From positions 62,001-126,000 of the forward strand of contig CAMWXJ010000002.1 in the NCBI GenBank assembly GCA_947178215.1: a stretch of 64,000 nt of DNA, given 5' to 3'. The notes under the pieces were generated by a model. It did no database searches. It was not told the origin of the DNA and saw only the letters and a list, made by a program, of their open reading frames with translations. Of the stretch, positions 16,285-25,820 are shown one piece after another (within the stretch, counting starts at the first letter, position 1; each line of letters begins with the position of its first letter). The position numbers and the translations under genes are program-made. The stretch comes from an uncultured Porphyromonadaceae bacterium. Lineage in GTDB: Bacteria > Bacteroidota > Bacteroidia > Bacteroidales > Muribaculaceae.

Positions 16285-17604
16285 ATGAAACTATTATTCG
16301 CTGCCGCCACGGCTATCCTTACTTTCCTCCCCGCCATGGCGGAGGGCTACCAAATCAATACACTCAGCGCCAAGCAAAACGGCATGGGCCACACCGGCAC
16401 CGCCTTGAAGTTGGGCGCCGAGAGCATGTTTTTCAATCCCGCGGGCTTAGCTTTCAGCGACAAGACCCTCGACCTCACAGGCTCGGTGACCGCCCTTAAA
16501 GCCGATGCCTCCTGCATCCACGATGGCGTGACCTACAAGACCAACAACGGCGTGAGCACTCCTATGTCGTTTAACGCAGCCTTCCGCATCTACGACAATC
16601 TGCAAGCCGGCGTGAGCTTCTACACCCCCTACGGCAGCGGCATTGACTGGTCGAAGACCTGGCCCGGCTCGATACTCAACGAGCGCGTGAGCCTGAAAAC
16701 ATTTGTGGTGCAGCCAACTTTTGCCTGGCGCATCACCCCTAAGCTCGCCGTAGGCGCAGGCCTAACTATCGCATGGGGCAATGTAGATTTGGACAAGGCC
16801 CTGGTGAGCGGCACCTCGTTTGACGCCGTAATAGCTGCAATGGGCATACCCGGCGTACCGACGCTCGGCCACACCGCCGCCGCCTCAGTCAACCTCAAAG
16901 GCACAGCCGACGTAGCTCTCGGCGCCAATGTGGGCGTGATGTACGACATCAACGACCGCTGGACCGTTGGCGCCAACTTCCGCACACGCATGGGCATGAA
17001 AGTGCAGGCCGGCAAGGCTACGGTCGACTACGCCAACAACACCGTAGCGACTGTGTTGGAAAGCCGCCTCGGGCTGCTCAATCATTCCGATTTCGCCGCC
17101 TCTATGCCGATGCCCTGGGTACTCAGCGCCGGCGTGAGCTTCAAGCCCGTCGACAGGCTCATCCTCGCCGCCGACGCACAGCTCACAGGCTGGAACACCT
17201 ACCGCTCGCTCAATATCAGCTTCCCTTCGCCCCTCGAAGCGTTTGACCAGCACATCGCCAAGAACTACTCCAACGCCTGGTGTTTCCACTTCGGCGCGCA
17301 GTACGCGCTGACTCACCGCTTCGACATACGCGCCGGCCTCATGGTCGACACCACCCCCGTCAACGACAATCACTACAACCCCGAGACACCCGGCATGACA
17401 AAGATTGAGCCGTCGGTGGGCCTGTCGTTTCGTCCCATAGAGCGCCTGTCAATCGACCTTTCGATGCTCTACGTCGCCGGACTCGGCGCCAACGGCGTGA
17501 AATGCAGCTACGACGACCTGCTGCTCCAAAAACAGATGGAGTTCAAGGCCGACTACCGCGTGCACGCTTTCGCCCCCGCCATAGGTGTCGCATACTCATT
17601 TTAA
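16285..17604 (+). CDS. OmpP1/FadL/TodX family outer membrane transporter
   Basis: 439 residues from ATG 16285 (MKLLFAAATAILTFLPAMA signal peptide); an in-frame ATG at 16249 would put charged residues ahead of the signal. The mature N-terminus EGYQINTLSAKQNGMGHTGT and AESMFFNPAGLAF are FadL hallmarks (hatch region, NPAG motif). A 14-stranded barrel follows, ending with an aromatic strand (AIGVAYSF). The family imports long-chain fatty acids or other hydrophobic compounds across the outer membrane. Monocistronic: own promoter before and hairpin terminator after. Confidence 0.9.
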   Translation: MKLLFAAATAILTFLPAMAEGYQINTLSAKQNGMGHTGTALKLGAESMFFNPAGLAFSDKTLDLTGSVTALKADASCIHDGVTYKTNNGVSTPMSFNAAFRIYDNLQAGVSFYTPYGSGIDWSKTWPGSILNERVSLKTFVVQPTFAWRITPKLAVGAGLTIAWGNVDLDKALVSGTSFDAVIAAMGIPGVPTLGHTAAASVNLKGTADVALGANVGVMYDINDRWTVGANFRTRMGMKVQAGKATVDYANNTVATVLESRLGLLNHSDFAASMPMPWVLSAGVSFKPVDRLILAADAQLTGWNTYRSLNISFPSPLEAFDQHIAKNYSNAWCFHFGAQYALTHRFDIRAGLMVDTTPVNDNHYNPETPGMTKIEPSVGLSFRPIERLSIDLSMLYVAGLGANGVKCSYDDLLLQKQMEFKADYRVHAFAPAIGVAYSF

Positions 17605-17622
17605 TCTTCATTAAAACGGCTT

Positions 17623-17655
17623 AACGGGCTGCCATTTGCGCGGCCCGTTTTTTTT
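17623..17655 (+). terminator. Intrinsic terminator after FadL-like gene
   Basis: AACGGGC (17623-17629) pairs with GCCCGTT (17643-17649), extended by further GC pairs past one mismatch, followed by a T run to 17655. Its T run doubles as the spacer of the next gene's promoter. Confidence 0.75.
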
Positions 17656-17666
17656 GTCTATCTTTG
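17635..17666 (+). promoter_or_regulatory. Promoter of GH20 gene, embedded in upstream terminator
   Basis: TTTG (17635-17638), 20-base spacer, TATCTTTG (17659-17666). The -33 element is in the terminator loop and the spacer holds the terminator T run. Confidence 0.78.
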
Positions 17667-17699
17667 GGAAATATTGAACAATCTCTACCCCACTCTACC

Positions 17700-19658
17700 A
17701 TGAACTGTATAAGCAAATTAGCCTTGACAGCGGCAGCCACGGCCGCAATCATGGCCTCCGCACCCGTCTCAGTGCTCGCCGACGTTGCCTCTGGACATGA
17801 CATCATACCCCGCCCCACGAAGATAACCGAGGGCAAGGGCGTGTTTCACCCGGCCGCCGACATGTCCAACGTCAAGACCCGCATCACCGGCAAGGGCGAT
17901 CCCGAATCCTATCTGCTCGACATCACGCCTAAGAAAGCGACTATCACGGCCGCCGACTCGGCCGGACTGTACTACGGCATCCAGACCCTGCTGGCCCTTA
18001 GCGAGGCGGGGGGCGCCGACGGCATTGCCTGCGCGACGATCGAGGACACGCCGCGCTTCCCCTACCGCGGTCTCCACTTCGACGTGAGCCGCCACTTCCG
18101 CCCCGTGGAGTTTCTGAAAAAGCAGATTGATGCCATGGCCGCTCTCAAGCTCAACACCATGCACCTCCACCTCACCGACGGCGCCGGCTGGCGCTTCGAG
18201 GTAAAGAAATATCCCCGCTTGCAGGAGTATGCCGCATGGCGCCCCGAACGCGAATGGCGCGAGTGGGCCAAGAACGGCGCCCGCTACTGCGAGACCGACA
18301 CTCCCGGAGCCTACGGCGGCTATTACACCCACGAGGAGATGCGCGACCTCGTCGACTATGCCGCCCGACACCACATCACCGTTATCCCCGAGATAGAGAT
18401 GCCAGGCCACAGCGATGAAGTAGTGGCCGCATATCCCGAGTTGTCATGCAACGGCAAGGGAGGCGACCTATGTCCCGGCAAGGAGGCCACGTTCAAGTTT
18501 CTGGAAGAGGTGCTCGATGAAACTATGGAGGTGTTTCCCTCGGAGCTCATCCACATAGGCGGCGACGAGGCGTCGAAACACGCGTGGAAGGACTGCCCCG
18601 ACTGTAAGCACCGTATGCAGGAGGAGGGGCTGAAAGATGTCGACGAGCTCCAGAGCTATCTCATAAAGCGCATAGAGCGCTACGTCAACGCCAAGGGACG
18701 CCGCATCATAGGCTGGGACGAGATTCTTGAAGGCGGCGTGGCTCCAAACGCCGCCGTTATGTCGTGGCGCGGCACCGAAGCCGGCATCAAGTCGGTCAAC
18801 AGCGGCCACGACGTGGTGATGACCCCCGGCAATTTCTGCTACTTCGACTTCACACAGGACGCACCGTTCCGCGAGCCCGCGTCGATAGGTAACTACACTC
18901 CGCTCGAAAAGGTCTACTCTTACGAGCCGGTTGAGGATGGTGTCGACCCCGACATGGCCGCCAAGCACCTCAAAGGCGTGCAAGGCAACCTGTGGACAGA
19001 ATATGTCACTGACGACAGCCACGCCGAATACATGTATTATCCCCGTGCCTACGCCATTGCCGAGATAGGCTGGAGCACACCGGAAAAGGATTACGCCGAC
19101 TTCCACCGCCGCTCACTCGCAAAGAACGAGCAGATGAAGACCAAGGGCTACAACGTGTTCGACCTTGCCGACGAGTTCGGCGAACGCCCCGAGAGCTTAA
19201 AGCCGGTCAACCACCTCGCCAAAGGCGCCAAAGTGATTTACAACACCCCGTGGTGGGACAAGTATGAAGCATCGGGCGACAAGACGCTCACCGACGGCAT
19301 GTACGGCGGCTGGAGCCACGGTGACCCGCGCTGGCAGGGATTCCTCGGCAAGAACGTCGACATAATCGTCGACCTCGGCGAGGTGAAGCCAATACGCTAT
19401 GCCGGCGGCTCATACATGCACTCAGCCGGTCCCGGCATACAGCTGCCTGAGTACGTCACCATATCTGTGAGCGACAATGGCGAGGACTTCACCGAGGTAG
19501 CCAAAATTTACTCCGACGTGGCCACCGACTATCCCACGATTCTCATGAAAGAGTTTGGCGCGCCGCTCGACACCCGCGCCCGCTTCGTGCGCTTCAACGC
19601 CAAGGGAAGCCGCGTGCCGTCGAGCTGCACGTTTGTCGACGAGCTTATCGTCAACTGA
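17700..19658 (+). CDS. GH20 beta-N-acetylhexosaminidase with C-terminal F5/8-type domain
   Basis: 652 residues from ATG 17700, beginning MNCISKLALTAAATAAIMAS (signal peptide); a TTG 12 codons upstream lies within the promoter. GH20b alpha/beta domain at about 30-130, then the TIM barrel: YRGLHFDVSRHFRP, HLHLTDGAGWR, PEIEMPGHS and the catalytic Asp-Glu pair in IHIGGDEASKHAW. The last 140 residues (after about 510) form a discoidin/CBM32-like sandwich ending CTFVDELIVN. It removes terminal GlcNAc or GalNAc from glycoprotein or glycolipid chains in the periplasm or at the surface. Tail-to-tail with the GH95-like gene, 11 bases apart. Confidence 0.92.
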   Translation: MNCISKLALTAAATAAIMASAPVSVLADVASGHDIIPRPTKITEGKGVFHPAADMSNVKTRITGKGDPESYLLDITPKKATITAADSAGLYYGIQTLLALSEAGGADGIACATIEDTPRFPYRGLHFDVSRHFRPVEFLKKQIDAMAALKLNTMHLHLTDGAGWRFEVKKYPRLQEYAAWRPEREWREWAKNGARYCETDTPGAYGGYYTHEEMRDLVDYAARHHITVIPEIEMPGHSDEVVAAYPELSCNGKGGDLCPGKEATFKFLEEVLDETMEVFPSELIHIGGDEASKHAWKDCPDCKHRMQEEGLKDVDELQSYLIKRIERYVNAKGRRIIGWDEILEGGVAPNAAVMSWRGTEAGIKSVNSGHDVVMTPGNFCYFDFTQDAPFREPASIGNYTPLEKVYSYEPVEDGVDPDMAAKHLKGVQGNLWTEYVTDDSHAEYMYYPRAYAIAEIGWSTPEKDYADFHRRSLAKNEQMKTKGYNVFDLADEFGERPESLKPVNHLAKGAKVIYNTPWWDKYEASGDKTLTDGMYGGWSHGDPRWQGFLGKNVDIIVDLGEVKPIRYAGGSYMHSAGPGIQLPEYVTISVSDNGEDFTEVAKIYSDVATDYPTILMKEFGAPLDTRARFVRFNAKGSRVPSSCTFVDELIVN

Positions 19659-19669
19659 CCCGCGAGCCG

Positions 19670-22129
19670 TCAGCGACGCTGACGCGACCCGTCGCCAAAA
19701 GGATTGGCCGACGCTTCCGGATGCCCGACAGGCGAAGGGAGCTCGGCCTTCTTTGTTTTGTCGGTCATGACGATGACATCGCCCGGGGCTGTGGCTATCT
19801 CGACAACGCCGCGGCCTGTAACGGTGTAGTCAAGGGACTTGCCGGAGGCGTCGGCGACACACAGGTCGGCCACCGGAATATCGGTGAGTACACGGCATGG
19901 GCCGCCCGCCTCGCTCATAATACGAATATACACCGTGTGGCCGGCGCGGCGCGTGGCGCTCACCACAAAAGCACCGGAGGCCCGGAGGCGGTCAAACGCG
20001 CCGTCGGCCCACTCGGCCGGCATGCCGTAGAACACTCTCAGGCAGTCGCCCCAGTCTTGAAGATAGAAATCATGTAGCGTCGACACTGCGGCCAGTGGAG
20101 TTTCAATCACGGGGCCGGTCTCGGCATAGAGCGTGTTGGGCTTGACAAACCGCTGCATGAACAGCCGCATCTGAGCGAGTGCGCCCTCACCGTCGCCGCG
20201 ACTCAGCAGCATGGAGGCCTTGCCTGTGCGCGAGTAGCCCTGATTGCCGTTCCAACGGTCGAGGCTCAACGCCAGGCGTGCGCTGTCGGCCGGATTTTCC
20301 CAGTCAAGCAAATGGTAGGGATATAGCATGAACAGATGCGAATAATGCCTGTGAGTGGTATCGGTAAACTCCGTCGTGGCGCTCACCTTGAAGCCTGTCG
20401 TCGGCGAGAAGGGATAGTCGGCCAGACGGTCGCGGAAGTCAATCCAGCGGCCGAGCATCGGGTCACCGATATGGTAAGTGGTGTCGATGTCGATGAGCGT
20501 GTTGAGCCCCCAGCGCAGGTTGGCGAGGTCGTAGTTGGTATCGTGGCCCGGATTGCCGCTTGTGTATTCGGGCGACGCCGTGGGGGGCAGGTGCCACAGT
20601 CCGTCAGTACCCTCCCGACGGATACGGAAAAAGGTGTTGACGGCCGATTTGAGTAGCGGGAAGAGGCGCCCTGTCAGCCGGGCCGTGTCGTTGTAGGCGT
20701 CGCAGTGCTGACGGTAGTAGAACAGCGTCCAGGTGAGGTTGCCCACCTCATACTGATTGCTTTCGGCGAGCGACGGGTCGAGCGGCGCGTGAAAATCGTA
20801 GGTGGCTGTACGCGGCAGCACGGCGGCGGCGGTCCATGACTCCTGTCCTGGGATGTCGGTGACGTTGCGGCGCAGGTTGTCGCGGTTGTCGTAGAGAGCG
20901 TCCCACAGCGGCAGGCCCAGTTCGCCGAGGTTGGCTTTGACAAGCCACGAGTAAGTGAGCTGAATGTTGAGGTTGACCCATATTGCGGGCCAGGGCGTAT
21001 CCCACGTAGGCCACACCCCTTGGAGGTCGACTACGGGGCAGTCGCGCCGCGCCGTCGACGCAAATTTGTAGTACTGCGCCCAGTAAAACGACTCAATCTG
21101 CGGGTCGGCAAAGGTCACGAACGCCGCGCGACGATAGAAGTCGTGCCACCATGAGCAGTGGGTGTCGGCAAGCTCCGTCGACGGCACCGACAGCGCCCCG
21201 TTGACCTCGTCGACAGCCTCTCTCACGGCGGCGGCGCGGTCGTCGGCCTGCGCTATTGTTGCGGCGATACGTCGGCGGTTGCCTTCGCCGGTCTCACGCC
21301 ACCCCACCACATAGTAGCGGTTGATGCGGCTGAAAGTGGTGTCGGCCGCCAACGGCTGTATCAGCAGCTCCACGCCGTCGACATGCTCGCGCACGGGGTC
21401 GGGATTTGACTTTCCCTCGCAGTTGACATAACCGGCCGGCGCGTTGCGGTTGAGTACATGGCGGGGGCTTACCGCCTGCTGAGGCGTAAAGCCCCACACG
21501 AAGTCGGCCTCATCGCCCTGTGCCTCTGTCTCGAAAATGATGCAGTCGCGCGTGGCATGGACGTAGGTTGCGAAGTCTATCGCGCCCCGGTCGGTAGTCA
21601 GCCGCCCCGTTGTCGTGGCGTCGTAGAGCGACAGCCGCATCGATTCGTCGGCCACACGGCCCACCGTCGACAGCGTGAAATAGCCTATCGGGAGACGCGC
21701 CGAATTGAAGAGGCTATAAGGGCGGCGAGCCTCGGTGACATCGCTCCGCCCTGCATTGAGCCTGTAAACCCCATCAGATAGCTTATAGAGATTGGTGCCG
21801 AGGCGACCATTGCCCATTATCGCGCCCGCATAGTAGCCGCAACGCAACGGCGCATCGTAGGTCGGCTCCACAGGGTCGGCCGTAATCGTATCCCAGAGCA
21901 TATCGTGACGCCCCATAAATAACGGCCAGTCAACCGTCTCCTCGGAGGCGGGGCTGTCAGCTCTGTTATTATCGACGTTGACGACGGCAGCAGAGATTGA
22001 AGTATGGGAAACGTTGACGTGGGCAGCCCCGGCAGCAGCTGAAACGGCTGTTGCCGCCATGACATTTCCGGCGACCGCACATATTGCTGACACACAGCTT
22101 AGAGCGATAATGATGACGAATCGGTTCAT
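19670..22129 (-). CDS. GH95-like glycoside hydrolase (alpha-fucosidase/galactosidase clan)
   Basis: 819 residues with signal peptide MNRFVIIIALSCVSAICAVA. N-terminal beta-sandwich with GYYAGAIMGNGRLGTNLYKL, (alpha/alpha)6 barrel with DLQGVWPTWDTPWPAIWVNL, SPEYTSGNPGHDTNYDLANL near 570, then a C-terminal sandwich. Layout and GNGRLG and LQGVW motifs match GH95; the catalytic-region motif is divergent, so the sugar (L-Fuc, L-Gal or another) is uncertain. It probably works beside the GH20 enzyme on host-type glycans. A TAAATTTG element at 22134-22141 is only 4 bases before the ATG, so either the message is nearly leaderless or this is not its promoter. Confidence 0.75.
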   Translation of the reverse strand: MNRFVIIIALSCVSAICAVAGNVMAATAVSAAAGAAHVNVSHTSISAAVVNVDNNRADSPASEETVDWPLFMGRHDMLWDTITADPVEPTYDAPLRCGYYAGAIMGNGRLGTNLYKLSDGVYRLNAGRSDVTEARRPYSLFNSARLPIGYFTLSTVGRVADESMRLSLYDATTTGRLTTDRGAIDFATYVHATRDCIIFETEAQGDEADFVWGFTPQQAVSPRHVLNRNAPAGYVNCEGKSNPDPVREHVDGVELLIQPLAADTTFSRINRYYVVGWRETGEGNRRRIAATIAQADDRAAAVREAVDEVNGALSVPSTELADTHCSWWHDFYRRAAFVTFADPQIESFYWAQYYKFASTARRDCPVVDLQGVWPTWDTPWPAIWVNLNIQLTYSWLVKANLGELGLPLWDALYDNRDNLRRNVTDIPGQESWTAAAVLPRTATYDFHAPLDPSLAESNQYEVGNLTWTLFYYRQHCDAYNDTARLTGRLFPLLKSAVNTFFRIRREGTDGLWHLPPTASPEYTSGNPGHDTNYDLANLRWGLNTLIDIDTTYHIGDPMLGRWIDFRDRLADYPFSPTTGFKVSATTEFTDTTHRHYSHLFMLYPYHLLDWENPADSARLALSLDRWNGNQGYSRTGKASMLLSRGDGEGALAQMRLFMQRFVKPNTLYAETGPVIETPLAAVSTLHDFYLQDWGDCLRVFYGMPAEWADGAFDRLRASGAFVVSATRRAGHTVYIRIMSEAGGPCRVLTDIPVADLCVADASGKSLDYTVTGRGVVEIATAPGDVIVMTDKTKKAELPSPVGHPEASANPFGDGSRQRR

Positions 22130-22213
22130 ACGACAAATTTAACACTTTTCGTACACATTTCGGCCATGTCACGAAAAAAAATTGCAAATTCACATCAGAA
22201 ACACGTCAAAAAA

Positions 22214-22245
22214 TTTGGTAGAATAAAAAACTCGCCGTACCTTTG
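22214..22245 (+). promoter_or_regulatory. Promoter of tRNA-Ala
   Basis: TTTG (22214-22217), 20-base spacer, TACCTTTG (22238-22245). Predicted start near 22252, about 40 bases before the mature tRNA. Confidence 0.8.
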
Positions 22246-22291
22246 CATCGCAAAACGGAAGACAACCCTTCCGCAGCGCAATCAACCAATC

Positions 22292-22365
22292 GGGGTATTA
22301 GCTCATCTGGCTAGAGCGCGACACTGGCAGTGTCGAGGTGAGCGGTTCGAGTCCGCTATACTCCA
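22292..22365 (+). tRNA. tRNA-Ala (anticodon GGC)
   Basis: Full cloverleaf: acceptor GGGGTAT/ATACTCC with the G3:U70 pair that specifies alanine, D-arm AGCTCATCTGGCTAGAGC, anticodon stem CGACA/TGTCG with loop CTGGCAG (anticodon GGC, reads GCC/GCU), T-arm with GGTTCGAGTCC, discriminator A at 22365. The 3' CCA is not fully encoded (CCT follows). Single tRNA unit with own promoter and terminator. Confidence 0.96.
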
Positions 22366-22370
22366 CCTTC

Positions 22371-22402
22371 AAGGCGAATCGATATGTCGATTCGCCTTTT
22401 TT
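22371..22402 (+). terminator. Intrinsic terminator after tRNA-Ala
   Basis: Perfect 12-bp stem AAGGCGAATCGA / TCGATTCGCCTT with loop TATG and a following T run. Confidence 0.95.
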
Positions 22403-22516
22403 ATATGCCATTATAATTGCTACTCGGCAGAAACTGGCGCATGGTAATAAACATCAAGGGGGATATGGCATGCGGAGGAATCGCAAATTTATCCATTATA
22501 TTAAACTTATTAGGCA

Positions 22517-22547
22517 TTTTCAGGGCTGACACATGATAGTAATTTTG
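22517..22547 (+). promoter_or_regulatory. Promoter of susC/susD operon
   Basis: TTTT (22517-22520), 19-base spacer, TAATTTTG (22540-22547). The -7 element fits; the -33 differs by one base, which would suit an activator-dependent promoter. Leader about 50 bases to the susC-like ATG. Confidence 0.6.
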
Positions 22548-22603
22548 CGGCAGGTTAACCTCTGAGTACACAACAATAATACCAGAAAATTAAACAGTTT
22601 ATC

Positions 22604-25600
22604 ATGGATAGAATTCTTCTAACCGTAGGAATACTTATGGTGGCAGGTTTGACTTCGACTCCTGTACAGCTTTATGCCGGCGACAGTCCGCACAGTACAA
22701 TCCAAGCTGTAGGATTCAGAGCCACAGGCACTGTGACCGATCAGGATGGCGAACCCCTGATAGGGGCGTTCGTACGCGAGAAAAACAATCCTGCCAATGT
22801 AGCAGTCACTGATATTGACGGCCGTTATTCGATTGATGTTGCCAAGGCCGGCGCAACGCTCGAGATTACTTATGTAGGATATGATGCAGTTCAGGTAAAA
22901 GCCGGGGATAGTGTCATGACAGTGTTAAATTCGGCCACTAATGCTCTTGATGAGGTAGTCGTAGTGGGCTTCGGGACTCAAAAAAAGGTTAACCTGACGG
23001 GGTCGGTCAGCGTGGCCGACAAAAAAGCCCTTGAGAGCCGACCGGTAACGACTGCAGCCCAGGCTTTGCAGGGTGTCGTTCCGGGCCTTAATATCTCTCA
23101 GTCACAAGGTGATCTTGAAACAAATCCAAGCATCAACATCCGAGGAACAGGTACTATCGGTCAGGGGTCGAGCGGCTCACCACTGATACTCATAGATGGT
23201 ATGGAAGGAGATATCAATATCATCAATCCTCAGGATATCGAAAGCATATCAGTACTGAAAGACGCAGCCGCAAGCTCGATATATGGCAGCCGCGCACCGT
23301 TTGGCGTGATATTGGTCACGACAAAGAAAGGCTCAGAAGGAAAAGCCACAATTAATTATAACAACTCTTTCCGTCTAAGTAGCCTGATGAATCTGGCCAA
23401 GTCGATGGACTCATACACGTTTGCCACATATTTCAACGATGCAGCCTACAATTCACCGGGCACCGGCGCCCCTTTCAGCGCCGACCAGCTTCAGCGAATC
23501 AAGGACTTCCGCGACGGAAAGATTACAACTACCACCATTCCCAATGCTTCGGGCATGTGGGGCGACTATTATTACAGCAATGATAATGTCGACTGGGTTG
23601 ATACCATGTTTAAAGACTCGAATTTCAGCCAGGAGCATAATCTGAGCATCAGCGGAGGAACCGAAAACATAAATTATTACATGTCGGGCAACTTCCTGAG
23701 CCAGCCTGGTATGGTTGACTGGGGCAAGGAAGGACTCAAAAGATATGCACTCACCGGCAAATTCAGCACACAATTGTTCTCATGGCTACGTGTAGGCTAT
23801 TCAGGGCGATGGACTCGTATCAACCACGAGCGTCCGTCACTCTTGCGCAACAGCGACTTCTACGCCAACCTTCTGCGCCAGGGCTGGCCGACACTTCCCC
23901 TCTATGACCCTAACGGTTACCTCTTCTCGGCACCGTCGCCCGTACTCGGTATCGAGCAAGGCGGCCAGAGTAATAAAGAGAATGACAACTATTATCATCA
24001 GTTAAGCGCCATCATCACGCCTCTGCAAGGCTGGCAGATAAATCTGGAATTCAATTATCATACCCAGTCGCAGATGACCCACTGGGATATCCAGAAGACG
24101 TATAATCATGATATCGAAGGACGTCCTTACGAATACACCTCGTCTTCTCACGTCCATGAAGACTATTATAAGGAGAATTTCCTAAACTTCAACGCCTTCA
24201 CGAGCTACGACCGGACTATTGCCGAGAAAAACATGTTTCATGTCATGGCCGGTTTCCAGACCGAGAACATGAAGCAGACCGCTTTCGGACTCCAACGCGA
24301 CGGCATTATGGTGCCGAGTCTGCCCCAGATCGATCTTACCACCGGCAAGGGCCCCGATGGCAGCGACATCACCCCCAGTGTCAACGGTAGCCGAAACGAA
24401 TGGGATAATGCCGGTTTCTTCGGCCGCATCAATTACAATTACGACGGAAGATATCTCGTCGAGGGAAATATACGATATGACGGAACATCACGTTTCCGAC
24501 AGAACAGGCGATGGATCTGGCTGCCTTCGGCATCAATAGGCTGGAATATAGCGCGCGAGTCGTTCTGGTCAGATTACATCAATGCGTGCAATCAGCTAAA
24601 GCTCAGGGCATCGTATGGCATACTGGGCAATCAGAATACCACCAACTGGTATCAGACTTACAGGGTGCTCGGCATTGGCATCGGCAACGGCTCATGGCTT
24701 CAGAACGGAGCGATGACAAATACCGTGGGATTCCCCGGTCTTGTCAGTGAGGCTCTGACCTGGGAAAAGGTCTATTCATGGAACTTCGGTCTTGACTTCG
24801 GTCTGTTCAACAATCGTCTGACAGGTAGTCTTGAATATTTCATCAGAAACACCAAGGATATGGTTGGCCCCGCACATGAACTGCCTGCCACTCTTGGCAG
24901 TTCTGCGCCCGTGACCAACAACACGGAATTACGTTCCACCGGCTGGGATCTTGAGATAGCGTGGAATGACCGAACTTCGTTCGGACTCAATTACGGAATC
25001 CGTGCTGTAATGTCCGACTACAGACGCAAGATCACCAAATATACCAACAATCCTACCAATAGCCTTTCCAATTACATTACCGGAGAATATCTTGGCCAAA
25101 TCTGGGGATATCAAACAATAGGCATAGCCAAGACTGACGAGGAGATGGACAATTATCTGGCTAATGTAGACCAGTCGGCTATCGGATCAAACTGGGCTGC
25201 CGGCGACATTATGTATCGTGATGTCAACGGCGACGGAAAGATTGACAGCGGTGCGTCCACCCTCGCTGACCACGGCGACCTTACTGTGATAGGCAACAAT
25301 ACACCCCGATATCAGTTCTCACTCGATCTCACCGGCGAATACAAGGGGTTTGACCTGCGACTCTATTTCCAGGGTGTGATGAAGCGCGATTACTGGCAGG
25401 GAAGCAACTATTTCTGGGGGGCCCACGGCGATCTGTGGCACTCGACCGGTCTTATTCAGCATCTCGATTATTTTCGTCCCAAGCCTTCAAATGATCTGGA
25501 TGAGAATCTCGACTCTTACTATCCGCGTCCCATCTTCAACTCAGACAAAAACAAGCAGACTCAGACACGTTATCTTCAAGACGCTTCCTACATACGTCTC

Positions 25601-25810
25601 AAAAACCTCCAAGTGGGATACACTCTGCCGGCCAAGATCACACGCAAGGCATCTATCCAGAAGCTGCGTATGTATTTCTCGGGCGAGAATCTGTGGACCG
25701 GGACACACCTTTCCAAATTGTTTGATCCGGAGACAATCGGTTCAGGATGGGGAGGTCTCACATATCCTCTGCAACGTACCTACTCGTTCGGTTTCAGTAT
25801 CACTCTCTAA
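22604..25810 (+). CDS. SusC-family TonB-dependent glycan transporter
   Basis: 1068 residues. Signal peptide to about 27; CarboxypepD_reg-like domain (FRATGTVTDQDGEPLIGAFV, residues 37-118); TonB-box and plug with DEVVVVGFGTQKKVNLTGSV, RGTGTIGQ and VLKDAAASSIYGSRAPFGVI; 22-stranded barrel to the C-terminal TYSFGFSITL. It forms the outer-membrane channel of a SusCD complex that imports oligosaccharides with TonB energy. The SusD partner starts 10 bases after the stop. A separate C-terminal signal is absent, as usual. Substrate cannot be read. Confidence 0.95.
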   Translation: MDRILLTVGILMVAGLTSTPVQLYAGDSPHSTIQAVGFRATGTVTDQDGEPLIGAFVREKNNPANVAVTDIDGRYSIDVAKAGATLEITYVGYDAVQVKAGDSVMTVLNSATNALDEVVVVGFGTQKKVNLTGSVSVADKKALESRPVTTAAQALQGVVPGLNISQSQGDLETNPSINIRGTGTIGQGSSGSPLILIDGMEGDINIINPQDIESISVLKDAAASSIYGSRAPFGVILVTTKKGSEGKATINYNNSFRLSSLMNLAKSMDSYTFATYFNDAAYNSPGTGAPFSADQLQRIKDFRDGKITTTTIPNASGMWGDYYYSNDNVDWVDTMFKDSNFSQEHNLSISGGTENINYYMSGNFLSQPGMVDWGKEGLKRYALTGKFSTQLFSWLRVGYSGRWTRINHERPSLLRNSDFYANLLRQGWPTLPLYDPNGYLFSAPSPVLGIEQGGQSNKENDNYYHQLSAIITPLQGWQINLEFNYHTQSQMTHWDIQKTYNHDIEGRPYEYTSSSHVHEDYYKENFLNFNAFTSYDRTIAEKNMFHVMAGFQTENMKQTAFGLQRDGIMVPSLPQIDLTTGKGPDGSDITPSVNGSRNEWDNAGFFGRINYNYDGRYLVEGNIRYDGTSRFRQNRRWIWLPSASIGWNIARESFWSDYINACNQLKLRASYGILGNQNTTNWYQTYRVLGIGIGNGSWLQNGAMTNTVGFPGLVSEALTWEKVYSWNFGLDFGLFNNRLTGSLEYFIRNTKDMVGPAHELPATLGSSAPVTNNTELRSTGWDLEIAWNDRTSFGLNYGIRAVMSDYRRKITKYTNNPTNSLSNYITGEYLGQIWGYQTIGIAKTDEEMDNYLANVDQSAIGSNWAAGDIMYRDVNGDGKIDSGASTLADHGDLTVIGNNTPRYQFSLDLTGEYKGFDLRLYFQGVMKRDYWQGSNYFWGAHGDLWHSTGLIQHLDYFRPKPSNDLDENLDSYYPRPIFNSDKNKQTQTRYLQDASYIRLKNLQVGYTLPAKITRKASIQKLRMYFSGENLWTGTHLSKLFDPETIGSGWGGLTYPLQRTYSFGFSITL

Positions 25811-25820
25811 TCGGTTAAAA

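Noticed and set aside
22371-22402. Attenuator or riboswitch element before susC
   Set aside because: It is a simple perfect terminator directly after the tRNA and before the susC promoter.
25491-25820. N-terminal extension of the first SusD into susC
   Set aside because: It overlaps the susC barrel codons in another frame; ATG 25821 gives a lipoprotein signal.
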